Positions 43,962 through 53,775 are shown, counted from the stretch's first letter. The stretch is 64,000 bases of DNA from Paenibacillus sp. CF384 (GCF_900106745.1 NZ_FNNV01000023.1:34157-98156); one strand, 5' to 3'. The notes: generated by a model not told the origin, from the letters alone. Numbers and translations: made by a program.

Positions 43962-45986
43962 ATAGAGCAACACATGCAGGGTCACTTTAATATATGGATT
44001 GTCCTTCTATCCTTTGCTATTGCCGTGATGGCCTCTTATTCAGCCTTAAATTTAGCAGGCAAAATTACACGATCAAGCGGCAGAACGCGAACCATTTGGC
44101 TAATTGCTGGCTCAGTGGTCATGGGGATGGGCGTTTGGTCGATGCATTTTGTCGGAATGCTGGCCTATCACATGGATACGAAAGTTACATACGATACGAC
44201 TATTACGATTCTATCGTCGCTTGGCAGCATTTTGGCTTCGTTCATTGCCTTTCGAATTACGGCCAGAAGCCAGTCCAGCCCGCTGAGGTATGCATTAGGC
44301 GGTTTGATTATGGGATGCGGCATCGTCGCGATGCATTACACAGGCATGAGTGCGATGCGTATGCCGGGGGAAGTGACCTATGACCTGACGTTATGGTTAC
44401 TATCGGCCTTTATCGCATTAGCAGCTTCCTATGCCGCACTGTATTTGTTCCACAAATTGCGTTACTCGCCTGATTTCACTTTATGGAAGCTCATCTCTGC
44501 AATCGTGATGGGCATTGCCATTTGTGGCATGCATTATACGGGAATGGCGGCAGCGAAGTTTACCGTAAACAGTGAGATTCAGCATGTAATGGATAGCGGA
44601 GAACCGCAGTTCTTTCTACTGTTCGGCGTAACCGTATCCACCTTCTTCATATTGGCTGTTTCGTGGGGAGCTGTTTTCTTCGATCGACATGTACTGGAGA
44701 AGATGGCTTATTACGATCAACTAACGAATCTGCCTAATCGACATGACTTGCAGCGGTTTTTCAACGAGAAGAATGATCGCCTTGAGCAAGGCGCTTTTCT
44801 CTTTATTGATCTGGATCGCTTCAAAATGATCAACGATACGCTCGGACATGATGTTGGCGATTTGCTGCTGCAGCAGGTGGCGGACCGATTGCGATTATGT
44901 GCCGTCGACGGGGAATTGATATTCCGACTTGGAGGCGACGAGTTCCTGATCGTCGCAAGAACATCGGATATCGGCGCGTTGGAGCAGCTTGCCAATAATT
45001 TGTTGAACCAGATTAAACAAGCTTATTTCGTAGAAGCGCATGAACTGTATGTGACTTGCAGTATCGGAATCAGCCATGCTCCGGTTCATGGCGTTGACCG
45101 TTCTTCGCTGCTTAAAGCAGCAGATACGGCGATGTATGCCGCTAAGTTTGACGGCAAGAACAGATTCCGAATCTTCGATGAAGACATGAGCCGCAATCAG
45201 ATACGCAAGCTGGTGCTGGAGAAGGATATGCGCAAAGCGATGGTACATGGCGAGTTCGCGATCATGTATCAGCCGAAGTGGGATACGGGAACCGATCAAT
45301 TGAGCGGCATGGAAGCCTTAATGCGCTGGCAGCATCCGGAGCTTGGCGCCGTATCGCCGAGTGAATTTATAGCAATAGCAGAAGAAACGGGCATGATTAT
45401 TCCGATGACGCGCTGGATGCTGCAAGAGGTATGCAAGCAGAACAAACTCTGGCAGGTGAATGATAACATTTACACTTGCATTTCGGTGAATATGTCGATT
45501 CGGATATTTGAAAGTCAGCTGTTGTTTGAAATGGTTGATGATGCACTAAGGGCTTCGGAATTGCAGGGGCATTATTTGGAGCTGGAGATTACGGAATCGA
45601 TTGCGAAGAGTGATATGAACGATATCGTCAGTCAGCTGCGCAGCATCCGTGATCTTGCTGTGAAAGTGTCGCTTGATGATTTCGGTACGGGCTATTCCTC
45701 ACTCGGCACATTAGACGAGCTGCCGGTGGATACGCTGAAGATCGATCAAATCTTCATTCACAAAAGCGCGCAGTTGTCCAAACAAGCTATTATAAGCAAT
45801 ATTATCGCCATCGCCAAGAACTTAAACCTCGAGGTCGTGGCCGAAGGCGTGGAGACGCAAGATCAAATCGATATCTTGCAGTCCAGAGGCTGCCATGTGA
45901 TGCAAGGCTTCTATTACAGCAAGCCGATGACGGCTCAGGATATGACAGCCTGGCTGGAGCAGAAGCAGCAAGCGGCGTTGGTGTAG
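43962..45986 (+). CDS. MHYT-GGDEF-EAL c-di-GMP enzyme; possible ATA start
   Basis: About 670 residues from ATG 43974, or 674 from ATA 43962. The N-terminal MHYT sensor has three SMHFVGM / AMHYTGM / GMHYTGM motifs (copper- or gas-sensing in this family) across about seven membrane segments. The GGDEF domain is intact (GGDEF 320-324, counted from ATG 43974) but lacks the RxxD inhibitory site. The EAL domain has EALMRW (Glu447), ELEITES, LDDFGTGYSS and VAEGVE, so it should cleave c-di-GMP. AGGGG is six bases before the ATA and 18 before the ATG; homologues I recall start ME-x-H. Could act in either direction or as a switch. Confidence 0.85.
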   Translation: MEQHMQGHFNIWIVLLSFAIAVMASYSALNLAGKITRSSGRTRTIWLIAGSVVMGMGVWSMHFVGMLAYHMDTKVTYDTTITILSSLGSILASFIAFRITARSQSSPLRYALGGLIMGCGIVAMHYTGMSAMRMPGEVTYDLTLWLLSAFIALAASYAALYLFHKLRYSPDFTLWKLISAIVMGIAICGMHYTGMAAAKFTVNSEIQHVMDSGEPQFFLLFGVTVSTFFILAVSWGAVFFDRHVLEKMAYYDQLTNLPNRHDLQRFFNEKNDRLEQGAFLFIDLDRFKMINDTLGHDVGDLLLQQVADRLRLCAVDGELIFRLGGDEFLIVARTSDIGALEQLANNLLNQIKQAYFVEAHELYVTCSIGISHAPVHGVDRSSLLKAADTAMYAAKFDGKNRFRIFDEDMSRNQIRKLVLEKDMRKAMVHGEFAIMYQPKWDTGTDQLSGMEALMRWQHPELGAVSPSEFIAIAEETGMIIPMTRWMLQEVCKQNKLWQVNDNIYTCISVNMSIRIFESQLLFEMVDDALRASELQGHYLELEITESIAKSDMNDIVSQLRSIRDLAVKVSLDDFGTGYSSLGTLDELPVDTLKIDQIFIHKSAQLSKQAIISNIIAIAKNLNLEVVAEGVETQDQIDILQSRGCHVMQGFYYSKPMTAQDMTAWLEQKQQAALV

Positions 45987-46003
45987 TAAGATCACCACTT
46001 CTT

Positions 46004-46046
46004 AAAGAGCGTTCCGAGACCATTCGGCACGCTCTTTATTTTCTTA
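46004..46046 (+). terminator. Terminator of the c-di-GMP gene
   Basis: AAAGAGCGTTCCG pairs with CGGCACGCTCTTT with one mismatch, followed by ATTTTCTT. Confidence 0.88.
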
Positions 46047-46103
46047 ACGATAAGGCTATAATGAAAGATAGCAAAAAGGAAGCTCAGAGATTGGAGTCAT
46101 ACG

Positions 46104-47951
46104 ATGAATTATCGGAGTTTGGAAGAATGCATTATCGACCTGGAACGAAACGGACATTTGGTCCGAGTACGTGAAGAAGTGGATCCGCATCTGGAGATGG
46201 CGGCCATCCATATGAAAATGTTCGAAATCGGCGGACCTGCCTTATTATTCGAGAATGTGAAAGGTTCGAAGTTTCGCGCGGTATCCAACCTCTTCGGAAC
46301 GGTGGAGCGGAGTAAGTTTATTTTCCGTCATACATGGGAGTCGGTTCAGAACGTGATTGCGCTGCGCAATGATCCGATGCAAGCCCTTAAGAATCCATTC
46401 AAGCATATCGGAACGGGCCTCGCTGCACGTAAAGCGCTGCCGGTACGGAAGTCCGGTGGACAGCCTGTTGCCATGCAGGAAATTCAAATTAGCGATCTTC
46501 CGCTGATCAAACATTGGCAGGATGATGGCGGTGCCTTTGTCACCTTGCCGCAAGTGTATACGGAAGATCCGGAGAAGCCGGGCATTATGAACTCCAATTT
46601 GGGAATGTACCGGATTCAGCTTAGCGGCAATGATTATGAGATGAACAAAGAAATTGGCGTTCATTATCAAATCCATCGCGGCATCGGCGTTCATCAGAAG
46701 AAAGCGAACAAGCTAGGTGTTCCGCTCAAGGTCAGCTGCTTTATCGGCGGTCCCCCAGCGCACACCTTATCTGCGGTGATGCCGCTGCCTGAAGGCATGA
46801 GCGAGCTTACCTTCGCGGGTTTACTCGCGGGACGGCGTTTCCACTACAGCTATATAGATGGTTTCTGTATCAGCAATGATGCCGATTTCGTCATCACAGG
46901 AGAGATTCATCAAGGCGAGACGAAGCCGGAAGGGCCTTTCGGCGATCATCTGGGCTATTACAGCCTTACGCACGAGTTCCCGGTTATGAAAGTGCATAAA
47001 GTATATGCAAGGCCCGGCGCGATCTTCCCGTTCACCGTTGTTGGACGCCCGCCTCAAGAGGACACGGCCTTCGGCGCACTCATTCATGAACTGACGGGGG
47101 ATGCGATTCAGCAGGAAATTCCCGGCGTCAAGGAGGTCCATGCTATTGATGCGGCAGGCGTCCATCCGCTCCTCTTTGCGATCGGCAGCGAAAGATACAC
47201 GCCATATGCACAAGTCAAACAGCCGGCAGAGATTCTGACCATCGCGAATCGTATTCTGGGAACAGGACAATTGAGCCTGGCGAAGTATTTGTTCATCACT
47301 GCCGAAGAAGATCAGCCAGTGGATACGCATGATATTGAAGGGTTTCTCACCTATATCCTAGAGCGAATCAACCTACAGCGAGATATCCATTTCTATACGA
47401 ATACGACCATCGATACGTTGGATTATTCCGGAACCGGATTGAATTCCGGCAGCAAGGTGATTTTCGCCGCGGTTGGGGAGAAGAAGAGAGTGCTGTGCCA
47501 AGAAGTTCCGGAGGTTCTGAGAGATCTTCCGGGGTATGAACATGCCTCGCTTGTCATGCCGGGCATTGTTGCTATCCAAGGGCCGGCATTTCGCGATTAC
47601 GCCGAAGCTGCTCAGCAATTCCAGGCGTTATCCGAAGCGATTCATGCGAAAGGCTCGATCGATGGGTGCCCGACGATCATTGTTTGTGACGACAGCCGCT
47701 TCGTAAGCGAAACGCTGAATAATTTCTTGTGGACGACCTTCACGCGAAGTAATCCTTCCCATGATATTTACGGTGTAAACAGCTATTACGAGTTCAAGCA
47801 CTGGGCATGCGATAATGTCATTATCGACGCCCGCACGAAACCGCATCAAGCACCGCCGCTGCTGCAGGATCCTGTGGTGGAGGAGAACATTAAACGTTTC
47901 TTCGTCGAAGGTGCCAGCTTAAGCGGCGTCCATCAACTGCATAAAGTATAA
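46104..47951 (+). CDS. UbiD-family prenylated-FMN decarboxylase
   Basis: 615 residues. Family blocks are NLGMYRIQ (catalytic Arg), PEGPFGDHLGYYS (catalytic Glu and Asp) and SVPV-like cofactor region variants. UbiD enzymes use prenyl-FMN made by UbiX to remove or add CO2 on aromatic or unsaturated acids. No UbiX/Pad gene and no quinone genes are adjacent, so it may be a general menaquinone-type decarboxylase or act on an aromatic acid. It is followed 24 bases later by an unknown small protein in the same direction. Confidence 0.85.
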   Translation: MNYRSLEECIIDLERNGHLVRVREEVDPHLEMAAIHMKMFEIGGPALLFENVKGSKFRAVSNLFGTVERSKFIFRHTWESVQNVIALRNDPMQALKNPFKHIGTGLAARKALPVRKSGGQPVAMQEIQISDLPLIKHWQDDGGAFVTLPQVYTEDPEKPGIMNSNLGMYRIQLSGNDYEMNKEIGVHYQIHRGIGVHQKKANKLGVPLKVSCFIGGPPAHTLSAVMPLPEGMSELTFAGLLAGRRFHYSYIDGFCISNDADFVITGEIHQGETKPEGPFGDHLGYYSLTHEFPVMKVHKVYARPGAIFPFTVVGRPPQEDTAFGALIHELTGDAIQQEIPGVKEVHAIDAAGVHPLLFAIGSERYTPYAQVKQPAEILTIANRILGTGQLSLAKYLFITAEEDQPVDTHDIEGFLTYILERINLQRDIHFYTNTTIDTLDYSGTGLNSGSKVIFAAVGEKKRVLCQEVPEVLRDLPGYEHASLVMPGIVAIQGPAFRDYAEAAQQFQALSEAIHAKGSIDGCPTIIVCDDSRFVSETLNNFLWTTFTRSNPSHDIYGVNSYYEFKHWACDNVIIDARTKPHQAPPLLQDPVVEENIKRFFVEGASLSGVHQLHKV

Positions 47952-47975
47952 TCAACATCATATTGGAGGCCGATT

Positions 47976-48287
47976 ATGAGTCAGCGTTATCGCATTACGA
48001 GATCGTTACAAGGCCATGAGGATTTAGCCGCACAAACGATTTCGCTGGAGGAATGCAAGAACTATTTTGCCTCAAAGCCTGATTTCACCTATACATCCGT
48101 ATTTACCGTGAAAGGCGAGACGACCATGTCCATCGAAGGTGATTTCTTCATGTGGAGCTATGGGGATAGCCAGATTCCATTCCGTCATTATCAAGGGGAT
48201 CTCTACGTTTCCGGCACGAATGAAGCGGTCATTCCGAAGATGGTAGAAGTGGCAAGTGACCTCGTTGCAGACATCGAAGAAGGATAA
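47976..48287 (+). CDS. Unknown 103-residue protein downstream of UbiD
   Basis: I do not recognise this family. It is soluble, without signal peptide or membrane segment, with mixed alpha/beta character, aromatic residues in the middle (DFFMWSYGDSQIPFRHY) and an acidic C-terminal helix (EVASDLVADIEEG). GGAGG precedes the ATG, and the 24-base gap to the decarboxylase gene implies co-transcription. It might assist the decarboxylase or be a fellow passenger; nothing in the sequence decides. Confidence 0.6.
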   Translation: MSQRYRITRSLQGHEDLAAQTISLEECKNYFASKPDFTYTSVFTVKGETTMSIEGDFFMWSYGDSQIPFRHYQGDLYVSGTNEAVIPKMVEVASDLVADIEEG

Positions 48288-48366
48288 TTGTTCAACTTAG
48301 CATAAAGAAAAGTTAAAGTTTTTATTAATTCTGTGAAAATGTTAATCCTACAGGTGCAATTAGCTG

Positions 48367-48375
48367 TGTTATAAT
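48367..48375 (+). promoter_or_regulatory. Extended -10 promoter of the wall hydrolase gene
   Basis: TGTTATAAT is an extended -10 box 55 bases before the ATG. No consensus -35. Confidence 0.45.
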
Positions 48376-48429
48376 TTTGCCCAGAGCAAGTTTGGCAGAT
48401 TTATACTACGGATGAGCTTGGAGGTATTC

Positions 48430-49416
48430 ATGATCAGACCATTCAAGCCGCTTATCGTAACGATGGCCTTGGCATTACTTCTGATTGGAATTGGGCCAAA
48501 GTCCATCGTTTCAGCAGCGGAAACTACGAAGAAGACCCATATTGCGATTGAACTGAATGGCGAGACGGTGAAGCTGGCCGATCCTGCACTGATGGTAGAG
48601 AACAGAACTTACATACCTGTGGCTCGTGTTGCACAGCTGCTTGGCGCGAAGACAAGCTGGAACAAAGTGAATGAGGAATTAACGATACACACAGCACTCG
48701 GCGATAAGATTGTGCTTGGCAATGAAGTTCCGGTCGTTTATTTCAACGGTGCACGTTACCGGATGGGGGCGCTCCCGTTTCTGGCGGATGACAGGCTGTA
48801 TGTGCCTTTGCGTCAGCTCTCGGAATTGCTCCACGCAGAATTGAAATGGAATGCCGACACGGATGTCATTGAACTGAAGACAGTTGAACCTGCAGCGATT
48901 ACAGACGAATTTGGCCTGGACCAAATCAGTCAGCAATTTGATATCTCTAAGGAAGAACTACTGAAGCGTAATGCTCTATCAGGTGAATCGAAGATTGCCG
49001 CTGGCGAGAAGCTTAAAGTTGTCATTCCTTCGTTCTTTAATAAAGCGGCCAAACCTTTCACAGAAGCAGATCTTATGCTGCTTGCCAAGATTACGATGGT
49101 GGAAGCCGGTTATGAATCGTATGAAGGCCAGCTTGCATTAGCTAATGTGATCCTGAATCGAGTGAAGAATGCGAAGTTCCCGGATTCGATCCGCGATGTC
49201 ATTTATTCGGGAAGACAGTTTCCTCCGGCCCATAACGGGTTGCTGGACAAGAGCCAGCCGAATGCAGGTGCGCTGCGGGCAGCCAAGGATGCGCTGAACG
49301 GGAAGAACAACGTGAAGGATGCCGTTTATTTCTTCAATCCTGCCGTCTCCCAGGGACCATTCTGGTCCGGTCTCGAAGTCATTTCAACGATTGGACATCA
49401 TCGCTTTGCCAAATAA
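48430..49416 (+). CDS. SleB-type cell wall hydrolase with copper-amine-oxidase-like and LysM-like domains
   Basis: 328 residues, secreted (signal peptide about 1-28, ending VSAAE). Residues about 30-165 hold a stalk domain like the N-terminus of copper amine oxidases (IELNGETVKL, ENRTYIPVARVAQLLG, RLYVPLRQLSELL). Residues about 165-200 look LysM-like (ISQQFDISKEELLKRN). The C-terminal Hydrolase_2 (SleB) domain contains MVEAGYESYEGQLALANVIL with the probable catalytic glutamate, and ends VSQGPFWSGLEVISTIGHH. It should cleave peptidoglycan in cortex or wall. ATG 48430 follows TTGGAGG. Confidence 0.88.
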   Translation: MIRPFKPLIVTMALALLLIGIGPKSIVSAAETTKKTHIAIELNGETVKLADPALMVENRTYIPVARVAQLLGAKTSWNKVNEELTIHTALGDKIVLGNEVPVVYFNGARYRMGALPFLADDRLYVPLRQLSELLHAELKWNADTDVIELKTVEPAAITDEFGLDQISQQFDISKEELLKRNALSGESKIAAGEKLKVVIPSFFNKAAKPFTEADLMLLAKITMVEAGYESYEGQLALANVILNRVKNAKFPDSIRDVIYSGRQFPPAHNGLLDKSQPNAGALRAAKDALNGKNNVKDAVYFFNPAVSQGPFWSGLEVISTIGHHRFAK

Positions 49417-49422
49417 ACGTTG

Positions 49423-49452
49423 AAGCCCACGATCATGATCGTGGGCTTTTCT
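49423..49452. terminator. Palindromic terminator, related to the one at 54.9 kb
   Basis: AAGCCCACGATC / GATCGTGGGCTT with a four-base centre, then TTCTC. The core CACGATCATGATCGTG recurs at 54934-54949. Confidence 0.88.
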
Positions 49453-49470
49453 CATGCCTTGTAACTCATG

Positions 49471-50625
49471 TTACAAAGGACTATACAAATCGACGACCCC
49501 TGTACTCTTAATCGCGACTTTCAGCTTGATGTTCACATGCGCATCCGCGAACGCAGCTCCCCAATCATCCTGAACAGGCTTCCAGGCTTTATACTGGTAA
49601 GCTCTGGCGTAGATGCCGAACCCGAAAGGATCAATCTGCTTGTCCTGACATCTACGGATGAGCTGCGAGAATTGCTGCTGAAGTTTAGCTGCAATTAAAC
49701 GCTGTAATTTGGGTGCCGTTTCCTTGGCGAATTCTGGATCGTCGGTTTGCAGCGTCGATATGATTATATTGAGCTGCATCGTTACGTTATATATAAACCT
49801 TCCATCTCGTACGTTTGTATCCACGTCGTAGAAGCTTTTTACAATCTCGAACGCTACTGCATTCTTGACGGCTTGATTACTATCTTCACTTTGTTCTTGA
49901 ACGCCATCCAATTCGAGAATGAACGAAGGCGTCCCTATAAATTGATTCTGTAAGAGGAGAAACAATGTTGTTTCTTGAAGCGAGAAATGCTCAGTAAACT
50001 GACCTTTCTTGTTCAACAATGCAGTTCCGGTTACAACAACGTTTTTCTTCTCTTTCCTTACCTGCGTTAAAGAGGCTGTCATTCCTTTGTCTTTCATCTC
50101 TCGCCGCAGCTCCTGCAAATTCCTTGAAACCGTAATGTTGCTTTTATTCGCCGTTTCAATGAGCTTCCGTACATGAAGGGAGAGGCGCGGCTTATCAATC
50201 GGCTTATAGTGAAAGATGCTCTCGATCGGCCCGTCAACAACGACTACGATAGGCGTCTCCGTCTGCTTTGGGACGCGATAGAAAAGATCGAACATATTAT
50301 ACCAATCTTTCTGCTGTAACAGTCGCTTGCCAATTAGAATCGATTGGAGTTTCCCGCCGGTTGTAATCCCTGTTAACATGGAGTCGAATTTTGCTCGCGC
50401 AAGCCGGATTGAATCTGCACGTACGGACGCGGTTTCGGTTTTTTCCTGCGCTTCTTTATAAAAGACAGGGCTCTGTGAGTAGATGACAATTTGATTATCC
50501 TCATCGACATCAATGCCGAGCATGAGTGAAATGGAGGCATCCTCCAGATTCATCTGATCGTAGCAGCCGGGCAGCAGCAGCACAAACATGGCTAGTGTAA
50601 GGAGAACCTTCAGGATGCGGATCAT
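49471..50625 (-). CDS. Ger(x)C-family spore germination lipoprotein
   Basis: 384 residues. Signal peptide with lipobox LLPGC (Cys21), followed by YDQMNLEDASISLMLGIDVDE, the typical Ger(x)C opening. Third gene of a gerA-gerB-gerC operon, overlapping the permease gene by ATGA. It forms part of a nutrient receptor in the spore inner membrane. Likely transcribed in the forespore; no sigma-G site was clearly recognised upstream of the operon. Confidence 0.92.
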   Translation of the reverse strand: MIRILKVLLTLAMFVLLLPGCYDQMNLEDASISLMLGIDVDEDNQIVIYSQSPVFYKEAQEKTETASVRADSIRLARAKFDSMLTGITTGGKLQSILIGKRLLQQKDWYNMFDLFYRVPKQTETPIVVVVDGPIESIFHYKPIDKPRLSLHVRKLIETANKSNITVSRNLQELRREMKDKGMTASLTQVRKEKKNVVVTGTALLNKKGQFTEHFSLQETTLFLLLQNQFIGTPSFILELDGVQEQSEDSNQAVKNAVAFEIVKSFYDVDTNVRDGRFIYNVTMQLNIIISTLQTDDPEFAKETAPKLQRLIAAKLQQQFSQLIRRCQDKQIDPFGFGIYARAYQYKAWKPVQDDWGAAFADAHVNIKLKVAIKSTGVVDLYSPL

Positions 50626-51716
50626 TGTAGTCCTCCTTTACGCGTGAATACACTTGTGTATGCCAATAAGAAAAAAGGAAGAGCAAATGAGAAGTACCAC
50701 CCCACCTGACCGAACCTGAGAAGGAGAGAAGCAAATCCAGTACTGGAAGGTCTATAAAAGGTTGATACTAAAAGCACTACAATCATGGTGAGCCTAACAA
50801 AGGGTTCATGGTCTTGTTTTCCCAGAAGCTGACTGATCCCAAACGTGGATGCGTACAAATAAGAGGTCCATACGCGAAAGATCAAGAACAAATAGGCGAC
50901 CAGGACGATAATTTCAATCCGTTCCATGAAGCGAAATTCAATTATCTTCAATACTTTTAAAGTTGGATATTTGTACGAGGTAATATCGTCCGGCGAGAAA
51001 AACAGGAAACAAATCAGGATCACAACCATATAGATCACAAGCGTGATCGTATTTCCCACGATAATACCCATTGCCGCCTTCTCTTTATGTTTAAGGAATG
51101 GATACAGAATAAAGCTGATTTCAAACCCGAGGAAAGAGAGTCCGGTCGGGTTTACCGCTTTCAGGACTGGCCCCCAACCATCTTTGAGGACCGGCAATAA
51201 GTACAACCAGTGCGCTTCTTTTAAAGGATACAGGATGACGAGCATAATCCACATGAAACTCCAAAACGTGATTTCCGCATATCTCGCTAGAATGCGAACA
51301 TTGTTACGGGCAAGCTGATAGGTGGGCAAGGCAAACAAGAGTACCAATAAGAAATTCGGCGTATTGGCTAAGAGCTCTAATTTGAAGAAGCCAACCGCGG
51401 AAAAGAACGATACAAAGAAACCGCACATGAAAAAGACGATAATACAGCTGTTCAGGATAAACCCCAGTACTTTGCCGAAGTAGCGAGGAAAAAGATCGTA
51501 GATCGTGTCATCTTGGTGTTTTTTCATCACTTGGACAATAAAGAGACTGGCAAGAACGGCAAGTGCCCATCCGATCAGAAGAGAAATCCAGCCGTCCGTT
51601 CCGGCATACATCGCTAAATCCGCCGGCAGCGACAATAAACCAAATCCTAACTGCGTCGAGTGGATCAGTAAGATATATTGCATCACCGTTATCTCGTTCA
51701 ACGCATATTTTTTCAA
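50622..51716 (-). CDS. Spore germination permease (GerB-type, GerAB/endospore germination permease)
   Basis: 364 residues with about ten membrane segments of the APC superfamily kind. Opening ITVMQYILLIHSTQLGFGLLS is the GerB/YndE signature. Overlaps gerA and gerC by four bases each, so the three subunits are translated in step. Likely binds the germinant in the membrane. Confidence 0.92.
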   Translation of the reverse strand: MKKYALNEITVMQYILLIHSTQLGFGLLSLPADLAMYAGTDGWISLLIGWALAVLASLFIVQVMKKHQDDTIYDLFPRYFGKVLGFILNSCIIVFFMCGFFVSFFSAVGFFKLELLANTPNFLLVLLFALPTYQLARNNVRILARYAEITFWSFMWIMLVILYPLKEAHWLYLLPVLKDGWGPVLKAVNPTGLSFLGFEISFILYPFLKHKEKAAMGIIVGNTITLVIYMVVILICFLFFSPDDITSYKYPTLKVLKIIEFRFMERIEIIVLVAYLFLIFRVWTSYLYASTFGISQLLGKQDHEPFVRLTMIVVLLVSTFYRPSSTGFASLLLRFGQVGWYFSFALPFFLLAYTSVFTRKGGLQ

Positions 51717-53260
51717 GTTTTATCACCTCGGTCAGAAGCTTGTTTCTTACTCTGAATGCCTCTGGCACTGAGTGGACGCGTAGTCATTTTCCAAATCGGC
51801 AAACGGATGATCGTATCCTTCAAATCTCTAAACCTTACCGGGCTGAAAGGACTGAAGTAAGGGGTGCCAAGCGACTCAAGCGAAATCAAATGGATGAGCA
51901 ACACCAGCATGCCAATGGCTACGCCAAGGATGCCATAGATGAACGCAACCAGCATCATGGGGAAGCGAATTAATCGGATGGCGGATGACATGTCGTTATT
52001 TGGGATAATAAATGAAGATAGCGCTGTTAGCGAAACAACGATAACCATGATATTGCTCACGACACCTGCCTGAACAGTCGCTTGTCCAATTACAATGGCG
52101 CCGACGATCCCGACGGTCTGGCCAATCGGAGCCGGCAGTCGAATCCCGGCTTCCTTCAGCATTTCAAGTGTAATTTCCATAATCAATGCTTCAAGAATAG
52201 GAGGGAACGGAACGCTTGCCCGGGATTGCCCGACCGATAATAGTAACCGAAGCGGGATGACCTCGAAGTTATACGAGATGACGGCGATATAGAACGAAGG
52301 CAAGAATATGGTAATAAAGAAGGCGAGAAACCGCAGTATCCGAATAAAGGACGACACCTGCCAGCGATTGCTGTAGTCATCGATCGTTTGGAAGAACATC
52401 ACGAAATTGGCCGGACCGATCAGAACCTCCGGAGACTTATCGATCACGATGGCTAAGCGTCCCTGCAAGATTTGTGATGCTACGGAATCCGGACGCTCCG
52501 TCGTAATAAATTGCGGAAACGGAGAGTAGGAGTTATCTTCGATGAACTCCTCCAATTCGCCAGAGGATAGGATGGCATCCACATCGATTCGATCGATTCT
52601 GTCGATCAGCTCTTGCAGCACTTGTTTATTCGCCACGTCAGCCAAATATAAAATACTGACGGTTGTCAGCCCGCGTTCGCCTACGCGAGTTTCGATGGTT
52701 TTCAATTCCCGATTGGGGATGTATCTACGAATAAGCGCGATGTTCTGGCTTCCCGTTTCCACGAACCCTTGATGAGCCCCTTTCAACGAGGCTTCCATTT
52801 GAGGGTCTTCGATGGCTCTTTGAGGCCAGCCATGCGTGTCGAGAAGTGTTGCTGTACGGCTATTGTCTACAAACAGGACACTGGATCCCTGCAGAACGGC
52901 TTGTTCGATTTCATATAGATCCGTTGCGGCTTTGATTCCGCCGATGGTAATAATATGTTCGATCTGTGGATCGGCTGCCGTTTCGTGCATTAGCGGCCGA
53001 AGGATATCGTTATTGATGGCAGCTTTGTCGGTCATATTGTCGAGATAGACTAACGCTGCACGTTCTTGCGTCGATTTGATCAGAAACCTTCGCGTATTGA
53101 GATCAGGAGATTCGGTGAGCAGCGCCTGTAGATCAGAGAGATTGACGTCGATGTCGTCGCTAATCGCCTTGGTAGCTTGCAGCTTGTTCGTCTGAGGTGC
53201 TGCCTTGTGCTGTCTGCTATTTTGCCGTTTACCTCGCAGTATGTTGCGGAACAATCCCAT
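51713..53260 (-). CDS. GerA-type spore germination protein
   Basis: About 515 residues. N-terminal soluble domains (about 1-290) with LQGSSVLFVDNSRTATLLDT and the signature KGAHQGFVETGSQNIALIRR, followed by the membrane part with PEVLIGPANFVMFFQTIDDY and five to six membrane segments. ATG 53260 has GGGGGTG upstream; TTG 53266 is in frame. The strain also has a divergent paralogue at the left window edge. Confidence 0.93.
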   Translation of the reverse strand: MGLFRNILRGKRQNSRQHKAAPQTNKLQATKAISDDIDVNLSDLQALLTESPDLNTRRFLIKSTQERAALVYLDNMTDKAAINNDILRPLMHETAADPQIEHIITIGGIKAATDLYEIEQAVLQGSSVLFVDNSRTATLLDTHGWPQRAIEDPQMEASLKGAHQGFVETGSQNIALIRRYIPNRELKTIETRVGERGLTTVSILYLADVANKQVLQELIDRIDRIDVDAILSSGELEEFIEDNSYSPFPQFITTERPDSVASQILQGRLAIVIDKSPEVLIGPANFVMFFQTIDDYSNRWQVSSFIRILRFLAFFITIFLPSFYIAVISYNFEVIPLRLLLSVGQSRASVPFPPILEALIMEITLEMLKEAGIRLPAPIGQTVGIVGAIVIGQATVQAGVVSNIMVIVVSLTALSSFIIPNNDMSSAIRLIRFPMMLVAFIYGILGVAIGMLVLLIHLISLESLGTPYFSPFSPVRFRDLKDTIIRLPIWKMTTRPLSARGIQSKKQASDRGDKT

Positions 53261-53474
53261 CGCCAAACACCCCCAATACGCGCAATATGGTTATTTTGCG
53301 ACGGATTGGAATATTTATGCACTTCCATGGCAGACTCGTATTCCGGTGCTGCAAGTTTTTTATTTCTCCTAGAAATTATTTGGTATAATAGGATGTCCGG
53401 GGCTCTCTGATTAGAGCTTGGCTGCATGATAACAATAGACTTGACGTTTTTCATATAGATGGGGAGTGACAGAA

Positions 53475-53726
53475 TTGGCAAAAGCAAAGGTTGCCAAAAG
53501 GCCGACTCGAGACGAGTTCGTGCTGGAGGAACTGGGTAATCAATTGGTTGAAGCATATCAAGAGGAATCCATCATCGTGTTATCCGTATGGGGAAGAGAA
53601 GAGGCCGTCCAAGGTCAAATCGTGACGATGGATTCGCGGACCGGTCGGGTGCATGTCGAAACGTCCGAGGGCCTGCAGAAGGTTCCGTTCATGGACATCA
53701 TGCAGGTGAATTATCCGAGAATGTAA
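53475..53726 (+). CDS. YolD-like small protein
   Basis: 83 residues. The core NQLVEAYQEESIIVLSVWGREEAVQGQIVTMD (given in part) and EGLQKVPFMDIMQV follow the YolD-like pattern, an SH3-like barrel. TTG 53475 is chosen because GGGGAG ends eight bases upstream; GTG 53466 overlaps that site. Function unknown; some relatives accompany Y-family polymerases, none here. Divergent from the germination operon. Confidence 0.7.
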   Translation: MAKAKVAKRPTRDEFVLEELGNQLVEAYQEESIIVLSVWGREEAVQGQIVTMDSRTGRVHVETSEGLQKVPFMDIMQVNYPRM

Positions 53727-53743
53727 ACAAATGCACAACAAGC

Positions 53744-53775
53744 AAAAAGCTGCCGGCTGGTACCGGCAGCTTTTT
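53744..53775 (+). terminator. Terminator of the YolD-like gene
   Basis: AAAAAGCTGCCGG and CCGGCAGCTTTTT, 13 base pairs, six-base loop. Confidence 0.92.
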
